This document shows, piece after piece, positions 33,715 to 42,463 of a stretch of DNA of 64,000 nucleotides. Below the pieces are notes generated by a model. That model saw only the letters and a list, made by a program, of their open reading frames with translations. It did no database searches and was not told the origin of the DNA. The DNA is taken from NCBI GenBank assembly GCA_045639325.1, contig JAZUCU010000026.1, positions 6,920-70,919 on the forward strand, written 5' to 3'. Position 1 is the stretch's first letter, and each line of letters opens with the position of its first letter. This DNA is from RGIG8244 sp045639325 (GTDB lineage Bacteria; Verrucomicrobiota; Lentisphaeria; Victivallales; UBA1829). The position numbers and the translations under genes are program-made.

Positions 33715-33750
33715 TTATGTCATCAGGACTTATAAAGAAAGGCTTTTCTT

Positions 33751-35211
33751 ATGAATATACTCTGGGTAACAAGCGAAGCTGTCCCATTCGCTAAAACCGG
33801 CGGGCTCGCAGATGTTTCCGGCGCTTTACCGGAAGCATTGGCTGCGCGTGGACACAAGGTTACGGTTTTTATGCCGTATTATCCGCAGCAAATGGGAAAG
33901 CTCAATCTCCAATTCGACCGGACATACGACATGTTCGGCGTCCCCCTTTACGGCTCGACGCAATGGTGCGGACTTCATGTTTACCGAAAATCAGAGAATC
34001 TTTCCTTTTATTTTCTGGAATATAACAAGTTCTATGACCGCCCCCGCCTGTATGACTGGGTTGGACAGGAATATGGCGATAATGCGGAGCGTTTTATTCT
34101 TCTTTCCCGCGCGGCCATGGAAGCGGCGATTCATTTCCGCCTTGATCCGGATATTATTCATGCCAATGACTGGCACAGTGCTCTCTGCTGTGTCTATCTG
34201 CGCAGCGCCATTTATTCCGGAATCCATAACTTCCGCAACACAAAATCCGTCCTGACGATCCATAACATCGGCTATCAGGGCATTTTCCCGAAAGATAAAA
34301 TCTATGCCACCGGATTGGGATGGGAATATTTCAATTACACCTGTCTGGAATTCCACGACCGCTTGAATTTCCTCAAAGCCGGTATCATGACAGCTGATAT
34401 GGTCAACACCGTCAGCCCCACATATGCCCAGGAAATTCTCTCCCCGGAATTCAGTTTCAGTATGGATCCGGCATTGCAATACAGAAACAATCAGGGCAGA
34501 TTACGCGGTATCATCAACGGGATCGATACCAACGAATGGGATCCGCAAAACGATCCCCTGCTCCCTGCCAATTTCTCCCCCGGAAACCTCAACGGTAAAA
34601 AAATCTGTAAAGAAGCGATCCAGAAACATTTCGGACTCCCCGTCAGGGACGATGTCCCCATGTTCGCCTCCATCTCCCGTCTCGCATGGCAGAAAGGTCT
34701 GGATGTCCTGGCTTCCGCCATGGATACCTTACTGCAGCAGGATGATTTCCAATTTGTCCTCTTCGGGGCCGGCGATCCGGCACTGGAAAACAGATACCAT
34801 TGGCTTCAGGAACATTACCCGCAGAAATTCGCATTTTTTGCCGGTTACGCTCCTGATGACCTTACCCATACTTTGGAAGCGGGCGCAGACTTCTTTGTCA
34901 TGCCGTCACGCTACGAACCTTGCGGTTTGAATCAGATGTATTCCATGCGCTTCGGTACTCTGCCCATCGTCAGAGAAACCGGAGGTCTTGCGGATACCGT
35001 CACGCCGCCGGGCCAAACCGCACCCACCGGATTCCGTTTCCGCGATCTCTATCCGGAAGCACTGGTCGATACCATCCGCTGGGCTGCCGATATCAGAAAG
35101 AACGATCCCGGTCTTTTCAATTCCATGAGAACCAATGCCATGACTGCTGACTTCTCCTGGAACCGGACCGCAACAGATTACGAACGGTTGTACGAAGATG
35201 CTCATAAATGA
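33751..35211 (+). CDS. glgA: Glycogen synthase (ADP-glucose type)
   Basis: 486 residues, full length for GlgA, a GT5 retaining glucosyltransferase that extends alpha-1,4-glucan from ADP-glucose. The ADP-glucose-binding KTGGLADV lies at 15-22, followed by HANDWHS near 139, LTIHNIGYQG near 166, and the C-terminal acceptor/nucleotide region with SRLAWQKG near 308 and PSRYEPCGLNQM near 385-396. TATAAAGAAAGG precedes the ATG. It overlaps queA by 14 bases, but no other glycogen gene is present. Confidence 0.95.
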   Translation: MNILWVTSEAVPFAKTGGLADVSGALPEALAARGHKVTVFMPYYPQQMGKLNLQFDRTYDMFGVPLYGSTQWCGLHVYRKSENLSFYFLEYNKFYDRPRLYDWVGQEYGDNAERFILLSRAAMEAAIHFRLDPDIIHANDWHSALCCVYLRSAIYSGIHNFRNTKSVLTIHNIGYQGIFPKDKIYATGLGWEYFNYTCLEFHDRLNFLKAGIMTADMVNTVSPTYAQEILSPEFSFSMDPALQYRNNQGRLRGIINGIDTNEWDPQNDPLLPANFSPGNLNGKKICKEAIQKHFGLPVRDDVPMFASISRLAWQKGLDVLASAMDTLLQQDDFQFVLFGAGDPALENRYHWLQEHYPQKFAFFAGYAPDDLTHTLEAGADFFVMPSRYEPCGLNQMYSMRFGTLPIVRETGGLADTVTPPGQTAPTGFRFRDLYPEALVDTIRWAADIRKNDPGLFNSMRTNAMTADFSWNRTATDYERLYEDAHK

Positions 35212-36259
35212 TTTTGATTATGATCTCCCCGCAGAATTGATTGCGCAGGAACCTCTTGAAAAACGCTCCTCTTCCAGAATGTTGGTTCTGGATCCGGCGC
35301 AAGGTAAAGAGCAGATCTGCCCGATTCTGACGTTTGCCCAACTGCCATCCTTCCTCAATGAAGGCGATGCCGTCGTCTTCAATGATACAAAGGTCATTCC
35401 CGCACGCCTCTTTGCAAGAAAGGAAACCGGCGCAAAAATTGAAATCCTCCTCTTGTCCCCCATCACGGATAACCGGTGGAAAGTCTTTATGCGCAATGCC
35501 AAAAGAGTCATTCCCGGCATGGCTCTCCAATTGATGTTCATGGATGGAGAAAATCTTTCTCCCTACTCCGTCACTCTCGTCAGTAAGGAGCCCGACGGCT
35601 CCTGTGTGATCGATTTCGCACCCGGTGAACGGGAAAATGCCTTGGCTCAGTGCGGACATCTCCCTCTGCCGCCGTATATCAAACGTCCCGATTCCAGAAT
35701 GGATTCCGAACGTTATCAGACCGTCTACGCCAACAACCCGGGTGCCGTTGCTGCGCCGACTGCCGGACTCCATTTTACGCCGTCCGTCATCGAAGAATTG
35801 CAGAACAAAGGTGTGGAAATTGCGAAATTGACCCTTCATGTCGGAGCGGGTACATTCAAACCGGTGGAAGTGGAAAAGATTGAAGATCACGTCATGCACG
35901 CGGAAACCTATGTCTTTTCCGAAGAAACAGCCGAACTGCTCAACCGGGTCAGAAAGAATGGCAAACGGATCCTGGCTGTAGGGACAACATCCCTGCGGAC
36001 ACTGGAAAGCTGTGTTGCGGAAGATGGCACATTCCGTGCGGCTACCGGAGACACTTCGATTTTCATTTATCCGCCGTACCGTATCAAATCAGCCGATATG
36101 CTGCTGACTAATTTCCATTTACCGAAAAGCACACTGCTTATGCTGGTATCTTCTTTCGCCGGAATGGAAACCGTCCGCTCCGCCTATCAGCAGGCAATTG
36201 ATGCCCGGATGCGGTTCTTCAGTTACGGCGACTGCATGTTGATTCAAAACAAAATATAA
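35198..36259 (+). CDS. queA: S-adenosylmethionine:tRNA ribosyltransferase-isomerase
   Basis: 353 residues, normal for QueA, which transfers the ribosyl group of SAM to preQ1 at position 34 of tRNAs on the way to queuosine. Typical sequence is seen throughout: DYDLPAELIAQEPLEKR at 6-22, VFNDTKVIPARL near 62-73, GHLPLPPYI near 150, the VAAPTAGLHFT motif near 185-195, and NFHLPKSTLLMLVSSF near the C-terminus. It starts within the end of glgA and shares its transcript. Confidence 0.95.
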   Translation: MLINDFDYDLPAELIAQEPLEKRSSSRMLVLDPAQGKEQICPILTFAQLPSFLNEGDAVVFNDTKVIPARLFARKETGAKIEILLLSPITDNRWKVFMRNAKRVIPGMALQLMFMDGENLSPYSVTLVSKEPDGSCVIDFAPGERENALAQCGHLPLPPYIKRPDSRMDSERYQTVYANNPGAVAAPTAGLHFTPSVIEELQNKGVEIAKLTLHVGAGTFKPVEVEKIEDHVMHAETYVFSEETAELLNRVRKNGKRILAVGTTSLRTLESCVAEDGTFRAATGDTSIFIYPPYRIKSADMLLTNFHLPKSTLLMLVSSFAGMETVRSAYQQAIDARMRFFSYGDCMLIQNKI

Positions 36260-36287
36260 CATATTTATAAAGGAGTTTGTTACCATT

Positions 36288-36785
36288 ATGGATAACACAG
36301 CAATTAAAAAATTCATTGCGGAAAGAGTCGCAGAAGGCGTTTCTCTCTCCAAAATTCAGGATGAACTCACCGCTCAGGGCAATAAAATGACATTCATGGA
36401 ATTGCGTCTGCTTGCCTCTGAAATCGAAAATGATATCTTCAAACAGCAGGAAGCTCCCGCCGAACCCGCTCCGGAAGAAACACCTGCACCCACACAGGAA
36501 GCTGCCCCCGCAGCCGAAGCCGCACCCGCCGCTCCCGCACAGGATGCAGCCGCTCCCGCGGAAGAAGCCAACAAAGTCAGAGGCAATACAACTGTCACCG
36601 TCAGCCCCATCCAGCGTCCCGGCTATTATGCCACCGGTACTGTTAAATTCGGCTCCGGCGCAGAAGCGGAATGGTTCCTGGATCAGAGCGGCCGTCTGGG
36701 GCTTGATCCGACCAATGACATGAAACCGGATCAGCAGGATATTGCGGAATTTCAGCAGGAATTGCGGAAAGCATTCGGTGCTTGA
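36288..36785 (+). CDS. Small protein with Ala/Pro/Glu-rich linker, function unknown
   Basis: 165 residues without signal peptide. It has an N-terminal helical domain of about 50 residues (KKFIAERVAEGVSLSKIQDEL, which looks like a small helix-turn-helix), a low-complexity Ala/Pro/Glu linker (about 54-100), and a C-terminal domain of about 65 residues with a beta part (TGTVKFGSG) then helices. This layout suggests a tethered two-domain adaptor. I recognise no family. AAGGAG precedes the ATG. It lies 28 bases after queA and may share its transcript. Confidence 0.7.
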   Translation: MDNTAIKKFIAERVAEGVSLSKIQDELTAQGNKMTFMELRLLASEIENDIFKQQEAPAEPAPEETPAPTQEAAPAAEAAPAAPAQDAAAPAEEANKVRGNTTVTVSPIQRPGYYATGTVKFGSGAEAEWFLDQSGRLGLDPTNDMKPDQQDIAEFQQELRKAFGA

Positions 36786-36849
36786 TCCGGCAAAATGCCT
36801 GATATTGCGGCAAAAAACAGCTTTTTGATAAAAGATTTGCAAAAAAAAA

Positions 36850-36877
36850 TTGCATATTTTGATTTTGCCGTTATATT
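36850..36877 (+). promoter_or_regulatory. Promoter of the glycyl-tRNA synthetase gene
   Basis: TTGCAT (36850-36855), 16 bases, TATATT (36872-36877). Confidence 0.4.
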
Positions 36878-36928
36878 ACCATATTGTAATATTTTTATTG
36901 ATGTCATATTTATTGAAAGGAAAAATCT

Positions 36929-38263
36929 ATGGACATCCAGGTCAAAGGCGATTTGATGGAAAAACTTGTTTCTCTCTGCAAACGCAGAGGATTCGTATTT
37001 CAGAGTTCTGAAATTTACGGCGGCTTCAACGGTTTCTGGGATTACGGTCCCTACGGGATCGCTCTGAAAAAAGCAGTCGAACAGCTCTGGTGGAACGAAA
37101 TGGTGGAAAAACGTAACAACGTTGTCGGTCTCGACTCCTCCATTATCTGCCACCCGAAAGTCTGGAAAGCATCCGGTCACGTGGATCGTTTCAGCGATAT
37201 CATGTGCGACTGCAAAGATTGCAAAACAAGACACCGTGTTGACCAGATGCCCGATCCCAATGTCTGCACACATTGCGGTTCCAAAAATCTGACTCCGCCC
37301 CGTGAATTCAACCTGATGATGAAAACTTACGTCGGCCCCGTGTTCGACGAAGATCACAAAGCTTATCTCCGCGCAGAAAGCTGCCAGCCCATCTTCCTGG
37401 ACTTCAACCTGATCCGCATTGCGACACGTCAGCAGCTCCCCTTCGGTATCGCTCAGGTCGGTAAAGCTTTCCGTAACGAAATCACACCCCGTATGTTCAC
37501 ATTCCGTTCCCGCGAATTCACACAGATGGAAATGGAATTCTTCTGCTCCGATGAAGATGCTATGCAGTGGTACGAATTCTGGCGTTCTGAACGTTACAAC
37601 TTCTACAAAAACTGCCTCGGTTTCTCCGATGACGAAATCCAGTTCGCTCCCCACGACAAGCTCGCTCACTATGCAAAAGCAGCTGTCGACGTGGAATACA
37701 AATTCCCGTTCGGCTGGGGTGAATTGGAAGGTATCCACCACCGCAGCACTTGGGACCTCTCCCGTCACCAGGAATTCTCTGAAGAAGATATGACTTACCT
37801 GGATCAGGCAACCGGAAAACGCTTCACTCCGACTGTCGTGGAAACATCCGTCGGTCTCGACCGTATGATCCTCGCCATTCTGTGCCATGCATATCGCGAA
37901 GATAAAGCTCCCACACAGAAAGAAGGTATGGAAGAAGATGTCCGTATCGTTCTCAGCTTCCCCGCCAGAATCGCTCCGGTTCAGGTCGCTGTTCTGCCGC
38001 TTTCCAAGAAGCTCAACGAAAAAGCTGCAGAATTGCAGGATAAACTCCGTCACTTCTACCGTACAGAATTCGACGTCACCGGCAATATCGGTAAACGCTA
38101 CCGCCGTCAGGATGAAATCGGTACTCCGTTCTGCGTAACCGTCGACTTCGATACAGAAAACGACAACTCAGTCACAGTCCGCGAACGCGACTCCATGGAA
38201 CAGGAACGCGTCTCCATCGACAACCTGAGAGCTTATCTTGACAACAAGATTTACGGCTGGTAA
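36929..38263 (+). CDS. glyS: Glycine-tRNA ligase, homodimeric type
   Basis: 444 residues, the length of single-chain (alpha2) class II GlyRS, which charges tRNA-Gly. Motif 1 is in the region GFNGFWDYGPYG (near 31-42), a zinc-binding-type set CDCKDCK and CTHCG lies near 91-119, motif 2 is GKAFRNEITPR near 178-188, and motif 3 is SVGLDRMILAIL near 310-321. The anticodon-binding domain begins near IAPVQVAVLPLS. AAGGAAAAA precedes the ATG. Two lipoprotein genes follow. Confidence 0.94.
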   Translation: MDIQVKGDLMEKLVSLCKRRGFVFQSSEIYGGFNGFWDYGPYGIALKKAVEQLWWNEMVEKRNNVVGLDSSIICHPKVWKASGHVDRFSDIMCDCKDCKTRHRVDQMPDPNVCTHCGSKNLTPPREFNLMMKTYVGPVFDEDHKAYLRAESCQPIFLDFNLIRIATRQQLPFGIAQVGKAFRNEITPRMFTFRSREFTQMEMEFFCSDEDAMQWYEFWRSERYNFYKNCLGFSDDEIQFAPHDKLAHYAKAAVDVEYKFPFGWGELEGIHHRSTWDLSRHQEFSEEDMTYLDQATGKRFTPTVVETSVGLDRMILAILCHAYREDKAPTQKEGMEEDVRIVLSFPARIAPVQVAVLPLSKKLNEKAAELQDKLRHFYRTEFDVTGNIGKRYRRQDEIGTPFCVTVDFDTENDNSVTVRERDSMEQERVSIDNLRAYLDNKIYGW

Positions 38264-38293
38264 TTTTTGGTATTCATCAGGAAAGGATTCAAT

Positions 38294-39082
38294 ATGAGAA
38301 AGTTTCTTCACTGGACAACAGCAGTTGCAAGCGCAGTACTGCTCTCAGCCTGTTCAACAAACGCACTTTACAAAAATGTAAAAACGGAAGAAACTTTCCG
38401 ACGGATCCAGGATACCAACCCGCAGGATCTGGGCATCAATGCCGTCGCTTATTCCTATAAAATAACAGGCAACGCAAAAATTGATGCCCTGTCTATCGCC
38501 ATGATGTCCGGCGACCGGCTCCGTCTTACTTACAGCAAGGCGGGAAAACCTCAGTTCACCTACATCATGAACAAGGAGAAATCCTGCCGTCTTGACGCTG
38601 CCGGTAAAAATGCGGAAGTGCTTTCTCCGGCAGCAGCAGCCACATTGAAATTCTTCTACGATATCAATTTCAAAGATCCTGCAAAAGCAGCAGAATATAT
38701 TGCTCTGCGGGATATCAAACCGGTTGCAGAAGGTAAAGGCAAAGACAAAAAGGAATATTATATCTTTGACATCACACCCAAAAAGATTTACGGGTTGGAA
38801 AGGATTATCCTCAAAGTCGATGCTGTCACACGCCACGTTGCAGCAGTTGATTTCCAATATCCGGAAAATGAACAGGATATGGTTATCAGCAACACCTATA
38901 AAGATGTTACCGTAAAAAGCGGACTCACAGTTGCTCAGGTCATCGAAAGCAGTTTCCTCGGTGAAAAAGCAACATACAAACTGACAGAATTTGCCATCAA
39001 CCGTTCTGTCAAAGCGTCAGATTTCAATGTTCCTGAAATTGAAGTCAAACCGGCTGAAAAAGATGTAAAAAAGGCAAAATAA
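38294..39082 (+). CDS. Lipoprotein with probable LolA/LppX-like beta-sheet domain
   Basis: 262 residues from ATG 38294, which has AGGAAAGGA upstream; an in-frame TTG at 38267 is less likely. The lipobox is LLSAC. The mature part alternates beta strands (AVAYSYKITGNAKIDALSIA, DRLRLTYSKAGKPQFTYIM) in the manner of LolA-fold or DUF4292-type lipid-binding lipoproteins. That fold is inferred from pattern only. The tail is Lys/Glu-rich. A second lipoprotein of similar layout follows 27 bases later, so the two may work together. Confidence 0.72.
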   Translation: MRKFLHWTTAVASAVLLSACSTNALYKNVKTEETFRRIQDTNPQDLGINAVAYSYKITGNAKIDALSIAMMSGDRLRLTYSKAGKPQFTYIMNKEKSCRLDAAGKNAEVLSPAAAATLKFFYDINFKDPAKAAEYIALRDIKPVAEGKGKDKKEYYIFDITPKKIYGLERIILKVDAVTRHVAAVDFQYPENEQDMVISNTYKDVTVKSGLTVAQVIESSFLGEKATYKLTEFAINRSVKASDFNVPEIEVKPAEKDVKKAK

Positions 39083-39109
39083 CAATAAACAACAGGAATG
39101 GGAAACAGG

Positions 39110-39961
39110 ATGAATCGAATTTTTCTTGTAACAACGGCAATGATTTGCCTTGCAGCAGTGGGCTGCAGCAGTACCTCTGAAAAATTAGAGCACAGTGAAG
39201 AAGTTAAGAACTACAGAAAAAAAATCGACAACTTCATGAAGACTTATATTCAGCCTGAATATGAGATTCCCACTGTTTATGCCCCGCAATGGAAAGACAA
39301 TCCGGATTATAAAGAAATTGCAGCTCTCACAAAGCGCACATATCAGGCTCTGCCGTTCCTCACACAGGGTAAAAAACTTAAATCTCTTTCTCTTACCTAT
39401 GCGACCGGCAATGTGAAAAAATCTTTTATCATTTCTGCTGCAAACGAAAAAAATAGAATTTCCATTCTCTGCAGAGACGAAGATAAAGTCCGTGATCTCT
39501 TCAAGGCAGAAGCGGAAATGCCGGAAGTCATCACCATGCCGAAGGGGATCCCTGCCAATCTGGAAGATGCCGTTATCCGTGAATTGTACATGATTCACAG
39601 CTTCCTCCTCAACCCGGATAAATTGGCAAAATCCATTTCTCTTGATATCATTCCCATGTCAGATTTCACAAAGAAAACTGCCTCATTCGAAAGAAAAGAA
39701 TATTGCGTGGATAAACGCCTCTGCTATAAAATCGAAATCCAGCTCCGTGACATGTTCGGTGCAGGCCTGATTCGCTTGTACGCAGAAGGAAATGATATTG
39801 TCCGCATCGAAATCCCGTCCCTGACTCTCGATGCTTCTGCAAGCTCATCCTTTGTTCTGTCAATCGACAGCTTCCAGACCATTGATGGCATTCTGGTACC
39901 TGCAAGTTTCGTATTCCGCGGCGAACGTTTCCTGCTGAAAGAAAATCAGATTGCCAGATAA
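39110..39961 (+). CDS. Second lipoprotein of the pair, function unknown
   Basis: 283 residues from ATG 39110; the ATG at 39098 lies directly against its AGGA and is less likely. The lipobox is AAVGC. The mature part begins with a Lys/Glu-rich helix, then a domain with beta strands similar in arrangement to the upstream lipoprotein (KLKSLSLTYATGN; FGAGLIRLYAEGNDIVRIEI). No family is recognised. A bidirectional terminator follows at 39983-40019. Confidence 0.7.
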   Translation: MNRIFLVTTAMICLAAVGCSSTSEKLEHSEEVKNYRKKIDNFMKTYIQPEYEIPTVYAPQWKDNPDYKEIAALTKRTYQALPFLTQGKKLKSLSLTYATGNVKKSFIISAANEKNRISILCRDEDKVRDLFKAEAEMPEVITMPKGIPANLEDAVIRELYMIHSFLLNPDKLAKSISLDIIPMSDFTKKTASFERKEYCVDKRLCYKIEIQLRDMFGAGLIRLYAEGNDIVRIEIPSLTLDASASSSFVLSIDSFQTIDGILVPASFVFRGERFLLKENQIAR

Positions 39962-39982
39962 GCTGGTCCGGTAAAAAAAATA

Positions 39983-40019
39983 AGAGGTCATCTGTCAAAA
40001 CGGATGACCTCTTTTTTTT
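39983..40019. terminator. Bidirectional terminator between lipoproteins and Tat cluster
   Basis: AGAGGTCATC (39983-39992) pairs with GATGACCTCT (40003-40012), followed by a T run on the plus side and preceded by an A run that serves the minus strand. Confidence 0.9.
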
Positions 40020-40039
40020 ATATCTTTGATCGGAAAGAA

Positions 40040-41488
40040 TCAGAAAGGAAAATCTTCTTCGGCAGAGAGTCTGATTTCCTTTTCCAGTTTCGACTCTTCC
40101 ACACGTTGCTGATTGGCAACACCTTCAACCACGATCGCTTTCACCGGCTGAATCGGACAGATGTATTGACAGGCTCCGCAGCCAATACAAAAATTTTCAT
40201 CCACTTTCGGAATCGTTGTGTTTTTATACGGTTCCATCGTCAATGCACCAACCGGACAATGTTCCGCACAGGCACCACAATCCTGCCCATTCAGATACGC
40301 CACGCAAAGTTTCGGATTATAACGGGCAATCCCAATACGCAAATGCCGTTTTTCTGTTTTGGAAAGCGGAAGTAAAGCACCGCACGGGCAGACCGTCACA
40401 CATTGTTTGCAATGGAATTTACATTCCCCTTTATTGAAATCCAAATGAGGCTGCATAAAACCGCGTAAACCATATTCGCGAATGGATGGCGTCAAAACAT
40501 TCCCGCGACAGGCACTGATGCAAAGTCCGCACCCCACACACCGGGATGTGAAACGGTCAAAACTCCCTGCCCCCGGCGGCATGACAACTCCCGGAGTCGG
40601 CGCAGCAGTTTTCCGGAGCAGAAGGCCGGCAGTCAATCCACCCGCCGCTGCCGCGGCATTGACCAGAAATTCACGGCGTCCCGGCAAATCGTCTTTTGTC
40701 AATTCCGGCTTTTTTGCGCTGAATTTGATCGCATCAAATTTGCATTGAGTCAAACAATTCATGCACATGACGCAATCTTCCGTGTTCACCGTTTTATTTT
40801 TTGCGTCAATACATCCCGCTTTGCACGCACGTTCACAGGCACCGCAGGATACGCATTTATCGCCGTCGATCCGGATCTTACACAAAGAATAACGGGCAAA
40901 AAGTCCCAACAGCGTTCCGACCGGGCATACCGTATTGCAATAAATCCTGCCGCGTAAACGGACAAGTGCCAACAGTACAAAAAACAACAGCCAGGAAAAG
41001 ATCATTGTCAGCATTGCAGGATTCGATGATTCCGCACCCAGTTTTGCCAGTGCGGCAGCCTCACGGAATCCGTAATTGACGATTTGGATAAAATTGGATG
41101 ACGGCAGCAGAAGTGTCAAAGGCAACACAAATCCGCAAACAGCCAACATCACAACCGCCAGAAAAACCGGGTATTTCACCCGCCGGGTCCAACGGTTATA
41201 TTGCCGTTTCCGGGGAAAAATCGACATCACATCCTGCAGGATCCCCAGAGGACATAACACAGAACAATAAATTCTGCCGACAAGGAGTGTGACAACCGTA
41301 ATGGAACCAACGGCAATCGCCACTCCTACTGACAGGTGGGCAAACAGAGCCAAGACTCCGGTTCCGTATTGCGTAATCAAGATTTTTGACCATGAAGGAT
41401 AAAACCATGCCGCCCCCCATGCCGTAATAAAGAACAAAACAGCAAAGATAATGCGGATCAAAGCAAAGTAATTTCTGCGCATTTTCAT
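40040..41488 (-). CDS. NapH-NapG-like fusion: polytopic Fe-S protein with internal twin-arginine signal
   Basis: 482 residues. Residues 1-205 have about five membrane helices with two CxxxCP motifs (CSVLCP at 75-80, CNTVCP at 184-189), as in NapH/MauN. Residues 212-250 hold two 4Fe-4S sites (CVSCGACERAC, CVMCMNCLTQC) that should be cytoplasmic. GRREFL at 270-275 then starts a Tat-like helix (276-291), after which come four more Cys sites (CVGCGLC, CKQC, CGACAEHCP, CIGCGACQYICP), as in Tat-exported NapG ferredoxins. This predicts clusters on both sides of the membrane. No napA or other terminal reductase is nearby. The start overlaps the DUF362 gene stop. Confidence 0.85.
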   Translation of the reverse strand: MKMRRNYFALIRIIFAVLFFITAWGAAWFYPSWSKILITQYGTGVLALFAHLSVGVAIAVGSITVVTLLVGRIYCSVLCPLGILQDVMSIFPRKRQYNRWTRRVKYPVFLAVVMLAVCGFVLPLTLLLPSSNFIQIVNYGFREAAALAKLGAESSNPAMLTMIFSWLLFFVLLALVRLRGRIYCNTVCPVGTLLGLFARYSLCKIRIDGDKCVSCGACERACKAGCIDAKNKTVNTEDCVMCMNCLTQCKFDAIKFSAKKPELTKDDLPGRREFLVNAAAAAGGLTAGLLLRKTAAPTPGVVMPPGAGSFDRFTSRCVGCGLCISACRGNVLTPSIREYGLRGFMQPHLDFNKGECKFHCKQCVTVCPCGALLPLSKTEKRHLRIGIARYNPKLCVAYLNGQDCGACAEHCPVGALTMEPYKNTTIPKVDENFCIGCGACQYICPIQPVKAIVVEGVANQQRVEESKLEKEIRLSAEEDFPF

Positions 41489-42435
41489 TTCTTTAAGTCA
41501 ATTCGTTTGATATTTAAAGATTTCAGATCAGTCGACCCCAACCCCATGGATTTCGCAACCGCGATATGACCGATCGCACGGAGCGGGACATGCAGCATAG
41601 CAGCACCAGCCGTATCCAGCGCAACCATATCGGTTCCTCCCATCTGATAACGCAACAGTTTCACGTCACTCTTATCCACGCCGCGGGGACCGCGTTTGAC
41701 CATCACACGATAGGCATCAACGATATTCAGATCCGGTTTTCGGAATGAACAACATTCTGCAATACATTGATTCAAGCCGCGTCGGTGAAAATATTTGTGA
41801 TATTCTTTGGAGACCGTCCCCATCATATTTTTCATACAGCAGGTAAGTTTTGCACCGCCATGCACTTTCAGGATCGGAACATTGATCAACACATTACATT
41901 CGCGGACAAGATTATGATTCACCATTTTCTTCAAAATCTTTGCCCCGGGGACGGAGACTTCACTGTAATTTTCCGCCAGATATTTTTTATCTTTATCCGA
42001 ATCACCGCCGACAACGATCGCACCGGCTTTTTCCGCAGCCTCACGGATCCCGCTTGTTTTATAAGTATCTTCCCATGAATTACATGTTGTATCAAACACA
42101 TAAACTTTGGAGGCTCCGGCTTTGATACAGTGGCGAATGATTGCAGCAACCAGTTCCGGGTTTGTATTCGCTGCCATTTCCGGCGGCTGATTCCAGGCAA
42201 TGTTCGGCTTGATCACAACACTTTGTCCCGGCTTGACATATTTTTCCATGCCGCCAAGTTCACGAATCAATGTCTCAAACATTTCTCCCGGTTCCCCATT
42301 GCGGACCACGACCAGATCCGGACTGCCACTCATTTTTTTGACCGGTGCGGCAGCTTCCGTTGAGGGGATCAATTTTGCGACAGCACCCAAGGCTGCCAAA
42401 GTTGCAGTTTTCTTAAGAAAATCACGTCTGTCCAT
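41485..42435 (-). CDS. DUF362 protein with twin-arginine signal
   Basis: 316 residues. The N-terminus MDRRDFLKKTATLAALG is a classical Tat signal. The mature part follows the DUF362 pattern, with VVIKPNIAWNQPPEMAANT near residue 80 and VLINVPILKVHGGAKLT near 184. The family is of unknown function and in anaerobes often pairs with ferredoxin domains. This copy lacks an attached ferredoxin, but the adjacent gene encodes one, and the two overlap by ATGA. CAAGGAGAG precedes the start. Export should be folded, via the TatA/TatC encoded just upstream. Confidence 0.87.
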   Translation of the reverse strand: MDRRDFLKKTATLAALGAVAKLIPSTEAAAPVKKMSGSPDLVVVRNGEPGEMFETLIRELGGMEKYVKPGQSVVIKPNIAWNQPPEMAANTNPELVAAIIRHCIKAGASKVYVFDTTCNSWEDTYKTSGIREAAEKAGAIVVGGDSDKDKKYLAENYSEVSVPGAKILKKMVNHNLVRECNVLINVPILKVHGGAKLTCCMKNMMGTVSKEYHKYFHRRGLNQCIAECCSFRKPDLNIVDAYRVMVKRGPRGVDKSDVKLLRYQMGGTDMVALDTAGAAMLHVPLRAIGHIAVAKSMGLGSTDLKSLNIKRIDLKK

Positions 42436-42463
42436 CTTTCTCTCCTTGTTTTAATTCAATTAT

